DNA of 64,000 nucleotides from Lates calcarifer (taxonomy: Eukaryota > Chordata > Actinopteri > Centropomidae): positions 2,799,937-2,863,936 of the forward strand of contig NC_066856.1 in the NCBI RefSeq assembly GCF_001640805.2, written 5' to 3'. The notes beneath the pieces were generated by a model. It ran no database searches, was not told the DNA's origin, and worked only from the letters and a program-made list of their open reading frames with translations. Position 1 is the stretch's first letter; each line of letters opens with the position of its first letter. The translations under genes were made by a program, and so were the position numbers. Shown here in pieces: positions 12,417-24,900 of this stretch.

Positions 12417-15400
12417 ACAAGCTCATGTTCATCTCCTTACAATTACTCAGCAGAATGACTGTTGGAGGGAGGCCTATCATGTTTCTCTTCACACTAAAAA
12501 ACACCATCTTTCACCTTGTTTATTATGTCATCAGGATGCAGGCACATTTACTCTGTGCACACACCTGTGAAAACACTTTCAAGGTGCGTGTGTGTGTGTT
12601 TTGGGTGGGGCCTAATAGAAGGTACGTTCTGCTTTCATGGACGGCACACCCTGATGGCATAGGTCACATCTGGCATGGAGACGTACTGTCATCACACACA
12701 CACGCAGCCCTCATGGAAACCTAAGACAACAAATCTCTTTAATGGGAGCCAGAGTGAGACTGCAACCCTCCCTGCCCCTGACAACCCCCCCACCCCCACC
12801 CCCCCCATCAGCACTGTGTCATCCCTCATTGGAGGGGGGTGGGGGTGGGGGGAAGTGACGTTACAGGCACAGTTAACGCACTAAATACCATGTCGGCTGT
12901 GTAGTGACCTCAGGACGTGTGTGTGTGTGTGTGTGTGTAAGTGTAAACCTGCCTTTCCATCTGTTTCAATGACTGACGCTCCACAGGCTTCAGGTTAATG
13001 TTAAATTTAGTGTTGAAAGAGTTAATTCTCTACTAGCAATCAATCGCTCTGTCAGTGTGGCATGAGGACAGAGTGAAGGGGGAGGGGGGGGCGGTGTCGT
13101 AAATGGGGTAAATGCTGGGGGTAGAGGGGACTGATCTGGGCTAATGATCAGCCAGAGAGCAACATGGAACATAAACAGTGGTGATTTACTTAGCAGTCCA
13201 AGAACAACACCTTCAGTCCCAGTGGCACCAGCCTCTAATAACCCTGACCAGGGAGAGAGAGGGATGAATAGATGGAAATAAAGAGGGAGTATGAGGAAAG
13301 GCAGAGAGAGACAGATTTAAAAATGAAAATTGCGAGAGGCTGTCACATTTAACGCCTGGTCCTTGGCGCAGTGTTGTTCTAATGATTAACGCCCAGTCTC
13401 TGGTCTGCTCTCAGCACTTAGAGCAGCAGCTTAATAGAGACATAGAGGACAAGTCATCAGGAAGACTAACAGTTGAAAGGCGCCCTGCTCTCTTAATGCT
13501 GAAACCATATTTATTTAAGATTTATTATAAATCTCTAACACTTGCTACGATTGAAATTAGATCTCCATTAAATATCATTTTGCTGGCTACAACTTGTCCT
13601 GTTAAACAAACTCTAATCAGTCAGCGAGCGAGTGGGACTGACATTTGTTTACTCCTGCAGCCAGAGGAGAAGGGCTCAACATAAACGAGAGTTAAAAGAA
13701 TCCATTACTGCTGGCAGTAAACGTTGGAGCGCCTGGTTGGAGGTTGGCGGTAAATGTTGAGCATTCAAGGTTACTTCTTTTTCTCTCTTCTCGTTTCCTG
13801 TCGTAAATTCAGCTGTTTAAAAGCAGTGGTTGGACCACTGGGTACACTTTGGCCAAACTAGCGTTCAAACGTGGGGGTTAATTGTGAAATTAATTTACCT
13901 AAGTCAAACCTGTCATATTTACAAAACCCTTTCTGTTTCCTATTTAAAAACCCTGCTTTTTTCTTTGTGGTTGCTGTGGAGGCGATAAATCCGCCAGGAG
14001 AGGCACCAACAACTGCAGCGATAAAACAAGGGAGAGACAGAGAGTGAGTGAGGGGCAAGGAGTTAGCGTTTGGCTGACAACAGGATATATTTGTCTCCTG
14101 AAGCTCCTTGTCAACAAAGATGCATGCACACATGCTATACGTACAGACGCTGCCAGGGAAAAGCGTGACTGCTATCACTGAATGCCTCTCACACAGACAT
14201 CAGCACAAAGCATCCTGAGTGTAGCGAGGGGAGCTGGGGACGAAAGCCCTCCCGTGTGGAGACAGTAGATAAAAGAGATCTGTTGGATGATTATCGTGCC
14301 CGTGGGACTGACCAGAGAGCTCTGACTCCTCTTTCCACTCTATTTTGTACTCAGGTCTTTTCTTGGGGGATATAAATGCAGACACGCAAACGTTTACAAT
14401 AGTGGAGTCTGTCCTTGGCTAGATCTCAGTCATGAGCAAAGAACATAGAGACGGAGACATAACGGTGAGGGTGAGAAATGTAAACTAAACTAAAAAAAAG
14501 TACCTATATTTTTAGCCCTATCCTGTATTTCACAATTGCAGTCACTAAATCCAGTCTTGTGCTTGGATTTTCACAGGTGAGTGAAGAGTGAACAATTTCC
14601 CAAGAAAATCTGTTCTGGTCAACTGCTGAGCTGAGATAAGGGTCATGGTTGGGGCTGATGAAATGGATGGAGAGTGGAGTTATGAGCCAATATCCACAGG
14701 AAATTCAGCACACTGACCTGAACTGCACTGTGGACGCTGTAGCTGTCTAGAGCACTCAGGGACCATGGTTGCCTTTTTCAAAGAAGTAGCTTGCATCTAT
14801 AGCTTTTTTCCCCCCAAAATTGTCTGACATTTCTCCCAAATATGGCGAGGTAAAGTGCCGAACTGCAGCATCTATCAACCCTCTCATCCCGGGGAACGCT
14901 CTCTCTCTCAGCAAAATCTCTCTATCTTCCAGGGGTAAATACATGGTGAAGCTGTGAAATTAATGGTGCCCACTGTTCTCGAAAGCCACACTTTAGCTGC
15001 TGTGCTAAATGTCAACTCTCTTTAGAGTCAAAACGCTGCGTGCCGTGGCTTTCAACTTGGGGAGAAAGAAAATCAACATGGCTCCCGCTCCCCTCACTCA
15101 CTCCACTGGTGGACAGGCTGAAGTGGGCCTGATGGTCTTGAATTAGGGGCCCAGCAAGATACTTGAATGACAGTGGAAAAAGCAGTTTGCCACATTCATT
15201 TAAGCTGCAATGACTGTAGTACAGAAGCTCTATCTAGCGATAACTCCCTGCAATTTTAGCGCCAGCTGTCAGACTAGCATGAAAATGACGTTATCTTGGG
15301 CACAATTCTTCCACTAATGGCTCCAAATAATTGCCCTGTATGACAGTTCTCTATTTTTTTTTTCCTGATATTGAATGTGTGTTTGTGTCAAGCCAGGCTT

Positions 15401-15777
15401 GGTAACACTCTGGACTAGTGCTTGAGCCAGCATGGTGAACATGTCTTAATGTCTCTTTCTGTCCCTCTTATAAATCTCCCTGCAGCTGCTAGCATCATTT
15501 TTTTATCATGTGTCACTCATTCTCAAATCATAATCTTGTGCTCATGGTGCTCTGACAAGTGGCTAACATGAGAAATGTGTTAATGCTCCTCATCAGCTGA
15601 AAGGCAGCTCTCCGGGGAGCTGTGAATAAATATTTTGACTCTCTTGTGTAAAATTGTGTGTTTAAGTGTGCATGTGTGTGTTGATGTATGTGCAGTCATT
15701 GCCCTCGCCTTCCATCACTGACACTGTAATTTTGCCTGAGCACTTCTCATATGTTTCACAGACGTGTCCTGATGGGG

Positions 15778-15832
<55 letters not shown>

Positions 15833-15943
15833 TTTTGCAGTGATGAATCAAGCTGTTTATTCATCGTTCCCCAATTCTGGTGATTGAGGCCTTTCACTAA
15901 TGTTTACACTCACAGTCCAGATGTTCCAGGAGTTCCAGATTTA

Positions 15944-15978
<35 letters not shown>

Positions 15979-18900
15979 GTGATGAAACAGTATGACATTT
16001 GTGAAAAGAGAGGGGGGACAGGCACAAAACAGGCACAGTGATTGGAGTTCAGACCCAGATGTAGCCTCTAGTAAATAGAAGAAACCATCAAGGTGGTCTC
16101 ACATCCATGGGCCATAAACTGTCCTCCACTCAATAGACCAGCTGGGAGGCAGAGCGTCTCAATCCCTGCCACACAAAGCCACCTGAAACAGATCACTTAA
16201 CCAAGAGTCATTCAAAATAGCCGTCCCCACCCCTTCCTTTGTCCCTGTTTTGTCTCATCTTCTCACCTCCCATCTCATTTCCTCTTCATCCTTCCTGCAG
16301 GTCCTGAATGCTCCAGAAACTTTCTCATCCAACAGCGGTGTCATAAAGTCACCTGGTTTCCCAGAGAAGTACCCCAACAACCTGGACTGCACTTTCATGA
16401 TCTTTGCCCCAAAGATGTCTGAGATCACTTTGGAGTTCGAGAGCTTTGAGCTGGAGCCTGACCCGACGCCCCCTACTGGTGTGTTCTGCCGCTACGACAG
16501 ACTGGAGATTTGGGACGGCTTCCCTGGAGGTGAGCACGCAATGCCAGTAAAGACTATGTTCTGTCTTAACTGCAGTTTAAACCAAGATCGTGCATCTTAT
16601 GAAAGAGGAAATGAAACAATCTCTCTTCTACAAATGGAAAAATTCATGAGCAACAAAATCCACCCTTTGTTAGCTGAATACACTCAGGGCTTTTGATGCT
16701 TCATCCTTACTTGGTCTGGTATGACTGGTAATGTGAGGAGGCAAACATACAAACATTAGCAAACATAACTCCAATGGTATTATAGGAAAGATGGAAAAAT
16801 GTGCTTAGAAACCTGCTATCCTGTGATGGGGAAGGAAAGAGGGTGGGTAGGGGGAGTGGTGGGTTTCAACTTCATTTCTCACTGCTTTTCCAGAGGAAAT
16901 GAACAGAAAAGAATAGATAATATGATGGCATTATCTGGGCCAGTGGGCTAACTGCCTTTACCAGACTTGGCAGGGGTCCAGCAGTCTATCGTCACGAGCG
17001 TAATGCTTTGTCATCACTCAATGCCAAACACTTCCTGGTTACGACAGCCTCTCGCCTTTCCTTTTTTCCTGTCACAGGCTGCATTGTGTCTGAGGTTCTG
17101 TTAGTGTCAGTGCATTTGGGAATTTAAGGTCCAAATGTAAGTTATGATATTTAGGTTGTCACCTCTGTGCGCCTGATGGATGGAGAACAAAATACGGTCT
17201 TGCAGGAAATGAGGAATTTCCTTTGGAAGTTTCCTTGTGTTTCCCATTGGAGGGGAAAAACATGCTCATTGAATTTGAACTGTACCACCTTGGTCCTGAT
17301 AAGAGCCAGCATCCCCTGGTCACAGGGATGAGCAACGGTAGATTCAGACATGCAATAAAATATTGCCTTAAAATAGCATTCTCAAATCCATCTGAAAAAT
17401 CAGCAGGTGAGAGAGGGAGTAAGAGAGGGCGAGCAGTGTTCAAAGCAATGCTTCCATTGCCCGAGACGAGGCTTTGAACTCAGCGAGCGAAATCACCTCT
17501 TGAAGTTTTCAGTTTTTCTCCTAGCTATTCCAACGCAGGGTGCAGACAAGATGAAAGCTTTTCTCACCCATCACTGGCTGAAAACTGAAAGAATTTTATC
17601 TGGTAGCGTTCGACCCGGTGCACACACATCAGTGTTCTCTGCTCTGGCGTTCCAAGTGATAAGATTGAAGTGTAAATCTCTGCGCCTTTTCAAGTGAGTT
17701 TACTTAAAGTTCAATATTCTCTGAGCTCACATCTCTGTAGATTTGAACTGTGCGCAGTTGACCTTTGACTCCACAAAGTATTTCTGTAACTCATTTGTAT
17801 GTTCTTCCCTGGAGGTGAGACATTTTTAATTTTCAAGATTCGCGTTGATTAAAGTGTGGAGAGCAGAGAAAATCTCACATTATTATCACCTTTAAATACG
17901 TATTCTTACAAAAAAGCATCTCAGGGGTTGTGAAATGAAACATTTCCTGTGCTACTTCCGACTTAATAAAATTCTGAGATTTCTCAGTTGCTTCAGGGGA
18001 AAGTAAAAAACGAACCACCCAGACTCAGATGCACCAGGGCCTCTTTTTTTTTTTTTGCAACAGTACGCCTATTCAGGGCAGAAACTGGACACCACCACTT
18101 CGGACTGACATGGCATCACACCCTTCAAGTGTTGTTGTGTGTGACAGACAGCCTTGTATAAAAATAAGCCATGGGAGGAAAATAGTGTGTTGGCTTTTGC
18201 CAGGCAGATCCCATGGTGCCTGCTGGATCGATAGTACATTAGCACAGAAGGTTGGAGTCATGCTAGCCCTCAGGGTGTGCAGAGGTGGGAGATGTCTGGG
18301 CAAATGCAGGCCTCTGTGAAGCATCGAGGGAGTCACACCTCCCTGTACCCACACCTCTCAAAGCACACCTCACTCAGTCGCTGTGGAAGAGGAACCTCCA
18401 CTCCCACACCACTATTCCCTGAAGACCAGAGAGGCAGGCAGGTTCTTTAAAATTTCATAGTACTGGGGAGTCATGCAGATAATCCGGGAGATGACTTTTT
18501 TTTTTTTTTTTTTTGTTCAGCTCAGGCCTTAGCGGGGTTTAAAAGCACACAGATTTTCACACACACCTGGGTTATGAAGATTAATCTGAGCCATCAAACC
18601 TCTGCCCCATAACTCCCTGTGGCCTGGACTTTACCTTTCATGTTGGGCTGGAAGAGGCTGGAAGAGGCATGTTTTGGATGACAGGAGGCCGCAGGGAGGC
18701 AGGACTGTCACTCGCCGCTGATCACAGCATTACTAATCACAGATAAGCTGCAGGTCCCTGCACACCAACAGGAACACACACTCACAAATGTGCATGGATC
18801 ATAGCACACATCAGAGGCACAGGGCAAGGTCATTGTGCTCTCTTGCTCTCCCTCGTTACCACATCACTCTTTCCTGATATTTCCCTACCTCTCTCTCTGT

Positions 18901-21900
18901 CCCCCGAATGTCCCCCCCTCCCTCACACCCCCCTTTTTTCATCCCTCCTGTTTCCCCATTCTGCTCAGACTGCTCAGTGGAACGTGTCCCTCTTGTGTTT
19001 TTATTGCTCTCTGTCTTTATATGCCCCCCTATTGTCTCTGCCCAGTCTTTACTTGTTTGGTCTCCTTCACAAAACTCACTCAGTCGTGGCTGTGTCTGTT
19101 CCAAGTCTGCACAAGAATGAAAAAACAAGGCTGGGTACAGAAAGATTGGAGGTCTGAAGTATTTACAGCCATCAAATAGACAGAGACCATGACCTGTCCA
19201 CACCACAGGTCCCTCTTCCATTTTTCTCTTCTGGTGTGCAATCAGCAAGCAGACATGGAATGCTGGGAGTCTCTTCTCACGCATTGTTATGGGGTCAAGT
19301 AAAAAAATGCAGACGGTGCCATACCTCACTGACACACTAGCTTTCACACCTCTGCAGGGGGGAAATGGTAGTAAAACCCATGTGTGACATGGCTGTGGTC
19401 AAACAAACAAATATTAAGCTAACCCAAGTCTAACCAGAGTAACAACGTTTGTGCTTTTGTCTTCCTTCTCCCTCCAGTCGGTCCATACATCGGGAGGTAC
19501 TGTGGGCAGAACACTCCAGGCAGGATCATCTCCTACACAGGCATCCTGGCACTAACAATCAACACTGACAGCGCCATCGCTAAGGAAGGCTTCTCTGCCA
19601 ACTTCACCGTTGTGGAGAGGACTGTTCCAGAGGGTGAGCCAGCAAAAAAGCACTGAAAATCAGACAGATGGGATTGTTAGGGAGGCAGAAGCAGAGGAAG
19701 CCAAAGAACACAGAAAAAATATCTGTATAATTGAGATAGAAATCAAAATGAAATTAGTTTTGTCAGAGGTTTGTTCAGTGGAAGAAAATTTGGATTGAAG
19801 GATCCTGAATTGAAAGTGGGTGGTTGAATAGGAGCTAGAGGGCAATAAAGTTACCACCAGAGGAATATTACCAAAAGTAAGAAGCAGATGTTGTCTGCAG
19901 CAGAGGCTACAAACAGTCCTATTGTGACAAGTTCCCACTCATTTAACACAGCTTAAGAGTTATTAAATAAACACTTCTTGCTTCTTCATTTGGGAAATGC
20001 GTTACAGGCTGTAAGTCCACCTCCTGCAGTTTACAAGACCTTCGTTTACACTCTGTGGGCCTCGACAGGCTCCAAAAGGCAGCCTTCCCACCAGTAACCA
20101 CCCTGGACGCACACTGACACACAACCCCCAGGATTTTTTTTTTGTCTTTTCTTACATGCGGCAGCGTCGTCATGGGGCTCGACCTCCCACCCCATTTTGC
20201 AAAACGCTCCAGCTAAACATTTCATTAAGGAAGACGAGCACTGGTAGGAGTCATAAATCTGTCCAGAGGCTAGACCACCCCAGACACACACACATAGTCA
20301 GTCTTTGAATAGCAATAGAGATGGATGACATTCAGCAAATCTACTAATCATCTCCAAAGAGGATTTTGTCTTGCCCAAAGGGAAGACAGACACTGTGTGC
20401 ACACACACACACACAACAAACGAAACAACCCCGCCTCACACTCATAAGCACGGCGATGCCTGTTGATGTCATTTCTCCTAAGTTTCTTCGGAGTTACTTG
20501 AGTTGCTTTAATCACACGTCTAGGATCAGATTACGCAAATCAACTTTTCACATTCAGCATGAAGCGGCATGGTGAAATATCTGACCCATGATCAGTAAAT
20601 ACCTTAATTTACATGAGTTACTTGGTCTTACATCACCAGCTGAGAGGTATCCAAGATAGAAAAAAAAAAACTCCAAACTTTGTCTGTGCTTTCCCAGACT
20701 TGTACCACTTGAATCATTCATAATCCCCTTATGCATAATACACGGTGGATTTTCTCGCTTCTGCGTGGCAAGGGGAAGGGTACACTCTAGCTGAGAGCTA
20801 CTGTTGAGAGATGATAAGGTGATGAAAGGAAGGCCTTGTCTTTTGTTTTTCTTATCCTGTTTCTCTTGGTTTCACTCCCTGCAATCACCCTCCTCACCCT
20901 TCCATCCTCCCTCACTATCTTCTCGGCTATCAACCCCACTTTGGTCGGTAATTCGCACGATCAGATATCATCCTTTGCTATAAACAAATGCCTGATTGTG
21001 TTTTTGTTGATCACGATCCAGTAATCTAGACGATGCGGGTCTGCGTACAAAAGTTTGACAAGAACAGGCAGTCTTCTCAAAGAGAGCCGACGATGAGAGT
21101 GGAGAGGTGCGAGACAGTTTTCTCAGCCTCACACAAAGACTCCGATAGGCTCGTGCGTGAGCACATACATATGCGCACGCTGACACTGTAAAGCACAAAC
21201 ACACACGCTGACCTAGTGACTGAGGTGTGTTCGCAGTGTGGCAGATGGGGAGACCATCTGTGTTAGCTCATAGGCAGCAGCCACGTAGCAGTTCCACACT
21301 GCTCCTCATCCTGTGCCCTCTGAGTGTGTGTGTGTGTCCATATACACACAAGCGCGTGACTACATTTTTGGGAAAAGAACCGTATGTTTGTGGCAGGGGT
21401 AGCCTTGCATGACTGAGGGGTTAACAGTTTGAAACACTCAATGTGCTTTATGACCAACTCAGTCACGAAAGAAGTAAATAAATGTTAAGTAGGAGAACTG
21501 TCCACCAATGTGTGAAAATGTTCCTTCACATACCTCTGTGTTGTTGGGGTGACATTATATGAATCCTGCCCAGATCAAAAGGTCATATCGTTCGTTCCAA
21601 TCGTTGTGGCAGCTCTGTCCATAATGCTGTCAGCATGTCTGACCTCCAGGGGACAGAGAGGCTGACCCCAAGCTGACCCAGCTGAGTCTTTAGCCATGGA
21701 GCCCAGGATGCCTCAAAACGGCTGTCCCATGTCAACACAAACAAGGGAAGCCACCTCCTACCATGGGTAGTTGGACCATTGAATGTGATATATGGCCCCC
21801 AAATACAGATACTAAACGCACCTAAACTCCCCCAGGAGACCAAGTTGGGGAAAATAGTCACCGTGTGCAAAAAAGATAAATTGCCCACAGGGAGGTGAAG

Positions 21901-24900
21901 GAAACAGATCCAGTCAGTGGAAGAAATAACTGGAGTGAAAGTCACTTTAACGCCTAATACTGGCGTAAACTTAGCCCACACTGAATGTTTTATGAAGACA
22001 TTTTTACGTCTTAATGCGGAACACTTCCGTCCTGCTTCCATTAAAAACCAGAGAGAGAGAAACAGAAAGGATTTACTGAGGCGTCGCTGATGTGCTGTTC
22101 TTTTCCATCCAGCAGCGCTGAGTGCCTGTCGTGTGGTGTCCTCCTCCCCAGAGACGAGCTCTGAATCTGGGGGACACTGAAAGCACATGCTGGGTACATT
22201 CTGGTGTTTTCAGTGCTCAGAATTCAACTAAACATCTTTTACTCTCTCCTTTTTCATCCTTTTCCTCTCTCCTCTATCCTCCCCCACTTCTTCTCAGACT
22301 TTGACTGTAGCGACCCTTTGGGAATGGAATCTGGAGAGATAACATCAGACCAAATCATGGCCTCATCCCAGTACAACCCCAGCTGGTCCCCAGAGCGGTC
22401 CAGGCTCAACTACTATGAAAATGCATGGACACCAGCAGAAGACTCAAACAAAGAGTGGATACAGGTACCACATTATTTCACATTTTTTAATGCAACTGCC
22501 AGAGATAATTGCTTTAAAGGAGGTTTCAGCCGCTATAATGGAGAGGTAGAGAGTACCTGCACAGTCATATAGCAGCAGCCTGCAGTATGTTTTTGGAGGT
22601 GAGTCACAAAGTGACTGTGTATACGGTATTAGAAGTGACTGCTGCCTGCTTGAACACAGCTAGGAGTGTTCTGTGTTTGTCCTTCAGTCTCTGGAGGTGT
22701 GGCTCCCCCATAACACTTTGATGAGACCCAACAATTTCGATGATGAATGTCAGCCGTCCTGATGGACCTCTGGGTGGTTGAGTCCACGCCTCACAAAAAT
22801 TGCCTTTGTCCACTCTCTCTGTCACTGTCTACCTATCTGTCTGTGTCTCTCCTCTCTCTGTCTTCCTGTCATACCTGATAACTTTCCCTCTCTGTGATAA
22901 CAGAGTCCACCTCCAGGGATTCTGGGATTTAGTCCAGGCATCCTGCCTAGCCACACACACACCCTCAGACACACAAACAGGCTGTGTCATATTTTTCTGT
23001 CTGAAGGCTTATCTGCACAAAGCGATCATCACCCACCAGGGAAACTTTATGTGGAAAGATTAAGGATTTAGTTCTTCCATCCTCAGATGGGGATAAGTCA
23101 CATATCCTAAGTCCACTCACAGCATAAACCCCCCAGTGACAGCACTACCTAGATGCATTTGGAGCATGTTTGATTTATTAACAGAAAGCCTCCAGGCCTT
23201 GTAAATGCCCAGACTGTTTTTCTTTTTCTACTGTTTTTCTACAGTTTTTTTGCTCCATCGCTGAAAAGTTTGGCCCCAGCATATTCCTCAGGGGATGAAA
23301 AATAGAGCTGACCCAAAGCCAAATATTTGCTTGGGGAGGGCCATAAGCAAGCTTTTCCTTTATTATTGCAATGAAAATATTGTCCCGGGGGCCCCTGTTG
23401 CTCCTTCAGACTAATTTAATCAGTGTGTGAGTGTGTATGTGTGCGAGTTCGCATGTATTCGCCAATGCTTGTGTGTGTCCATGTGTACGTTCTTGGCTTT
23501 GTGGGTGAGTAGGAAGGTCTGGCAGGGTCCATATTGTCCTGCAGAGGAACCCAGCACGCGTCTGAGTGGATCAGGAAGAAACATGGCTTCCCTTACTCCC
23601 CCCTACAGTTAGACTCTTGCATTAGAGCATTTGTCTCTCTGAAAGGAAAGTCCATTGTTCATAGTCAGATATGTATATGATACATTAGCATAGACTTGAA
23701 GGCTACTACTAGTTTGCCTTTTTGTCAGCGGAAATTACAAGTGATCACAATGATTTGTTGCCACTCAAAGACTCTCTCTGCTCCTTGGTATTGATCATAT
23801 TGAGGATTTGATTTGGTAATAAAATCTGGATTTTGAAGGGGATGTGCTCTAATGGGCATGCTCATTTCCCAATACTAATCAGATCACAACACTGAATGAG
23901 GCTCTTCTAATTTCTAATTTCAAACGCAGCGAAAGAGCCAAGTCTGTGGTTGCCACGTAATTTATGTTTTCTAAGGAGTGTGATGCACTTGTGCAGAGCA
24001 CTCTTAGCAAAAGCCCAATTATCACAAGTGGTATTAAAAGAGTTCAATTCTTCATTCCTCTTTCATCAAGCCTGTCCGCGGTGCTGCAACAAGCTCAGGC
24101 CCCCTCACGGCACGTACAAATCATCTCAGTGCGCTGTTAGATGCATAGTAATCAATTCATTATTTATTTCATTATCATTCCCTGACTGCAGTTTGAGGCA
24201 GACAGTTTTATTATTCATGACAGGCGGCCTTTTGATTCCTGGGCATTTTCCTTCACTCTGCTTTTTCTTCTTTTTTGCTGAACATAATCCAGATTTGCCA
24301 TCCATTTTAATGCTGCCTCATTCTGATGCATGGAAAAGAGGAGGGCAAGATACTAGAGTCTGTGCACTCTTCTCTGGGTAATTAGATTGGTGTGGTGTGG
24401 TTCAGCATTGAGTGCTGGGTTAGCCAGGTCATTAATCAGCCCTTTGGTGTACACAGAGATGGACATATGTCCTTTGAGGGGGTTTGTGGCTTGAGGAGGG
24501 AGGCAATAATCCTTCAGAACAGGATTTCTTTTTTCTTTTTTTTTTCCGTGTTCCTTTCAGATCTGTTCCTTTTCGCTCCCGTCGCCTGTCTTTGTTTTCC
24601 TCATTCCACTTGAAAATTCAGGTCTACAGATCTACATCAAGGTGGAGGGAGATTTGTGCATATTATCTGGCTTTGTGAGCCATGGCTTTCTTTGAAGTAT
24701 AAGAGGACAGTGGGGTCCCTGCAGCAGGTTGCAGCAAAGATAAATGAGGGTACACCCCCAGACTACCCAGTTTATGCACTGATCATTACTTTATAAACTC
24801 AGGCTGGTTCCACAAGGAAAACCTTAGTGACACATAACGTTTGCGAGGAAATACCTGGATCTGCACAAGACATTCATCTCTAAGGAGAAGGTTTATGTTC

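Larger units (their letters stand above)
9490..16300 (+). other. nrp1 intron (CUB1 to CUB2), 6.8 kb
   Basis: No exon or transposon was recognised. It contains CA repeats at 12385-12419 and 15944-15968, GT at 12917-12938, a compound GT/GA repeat at 15779-15831, and a G/C-only inverted repeat at 12786-12852. It ends in a clean pyrimidine tract and TGCAG acceptor at 16300. Confidence 0.8.

Noticed and set aside
16250..16696. Continuous 148-codon open frame starting upstream of the CUB2 exon
   Set aside because: Only 16301-16529 is neuropilin. The upstream part is the pyrimidine tract and the downstream part is intron. Its frame at the exon start (Val-Leu-Asn-Ala-Pro) does not match the family.
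18856..19347. 163-codon minus-strand open frame
   Set aside because: Much of it overlays a pyrimidine-rich tract with few stop codons on either strand. Glu/Gly/Lys-rich composition, no domain.
23950..24381. 143-codon plus-strand open frame in the large b1 intron
   Set aside because: No domain and no matching splice phases with the flanking b1 exons.
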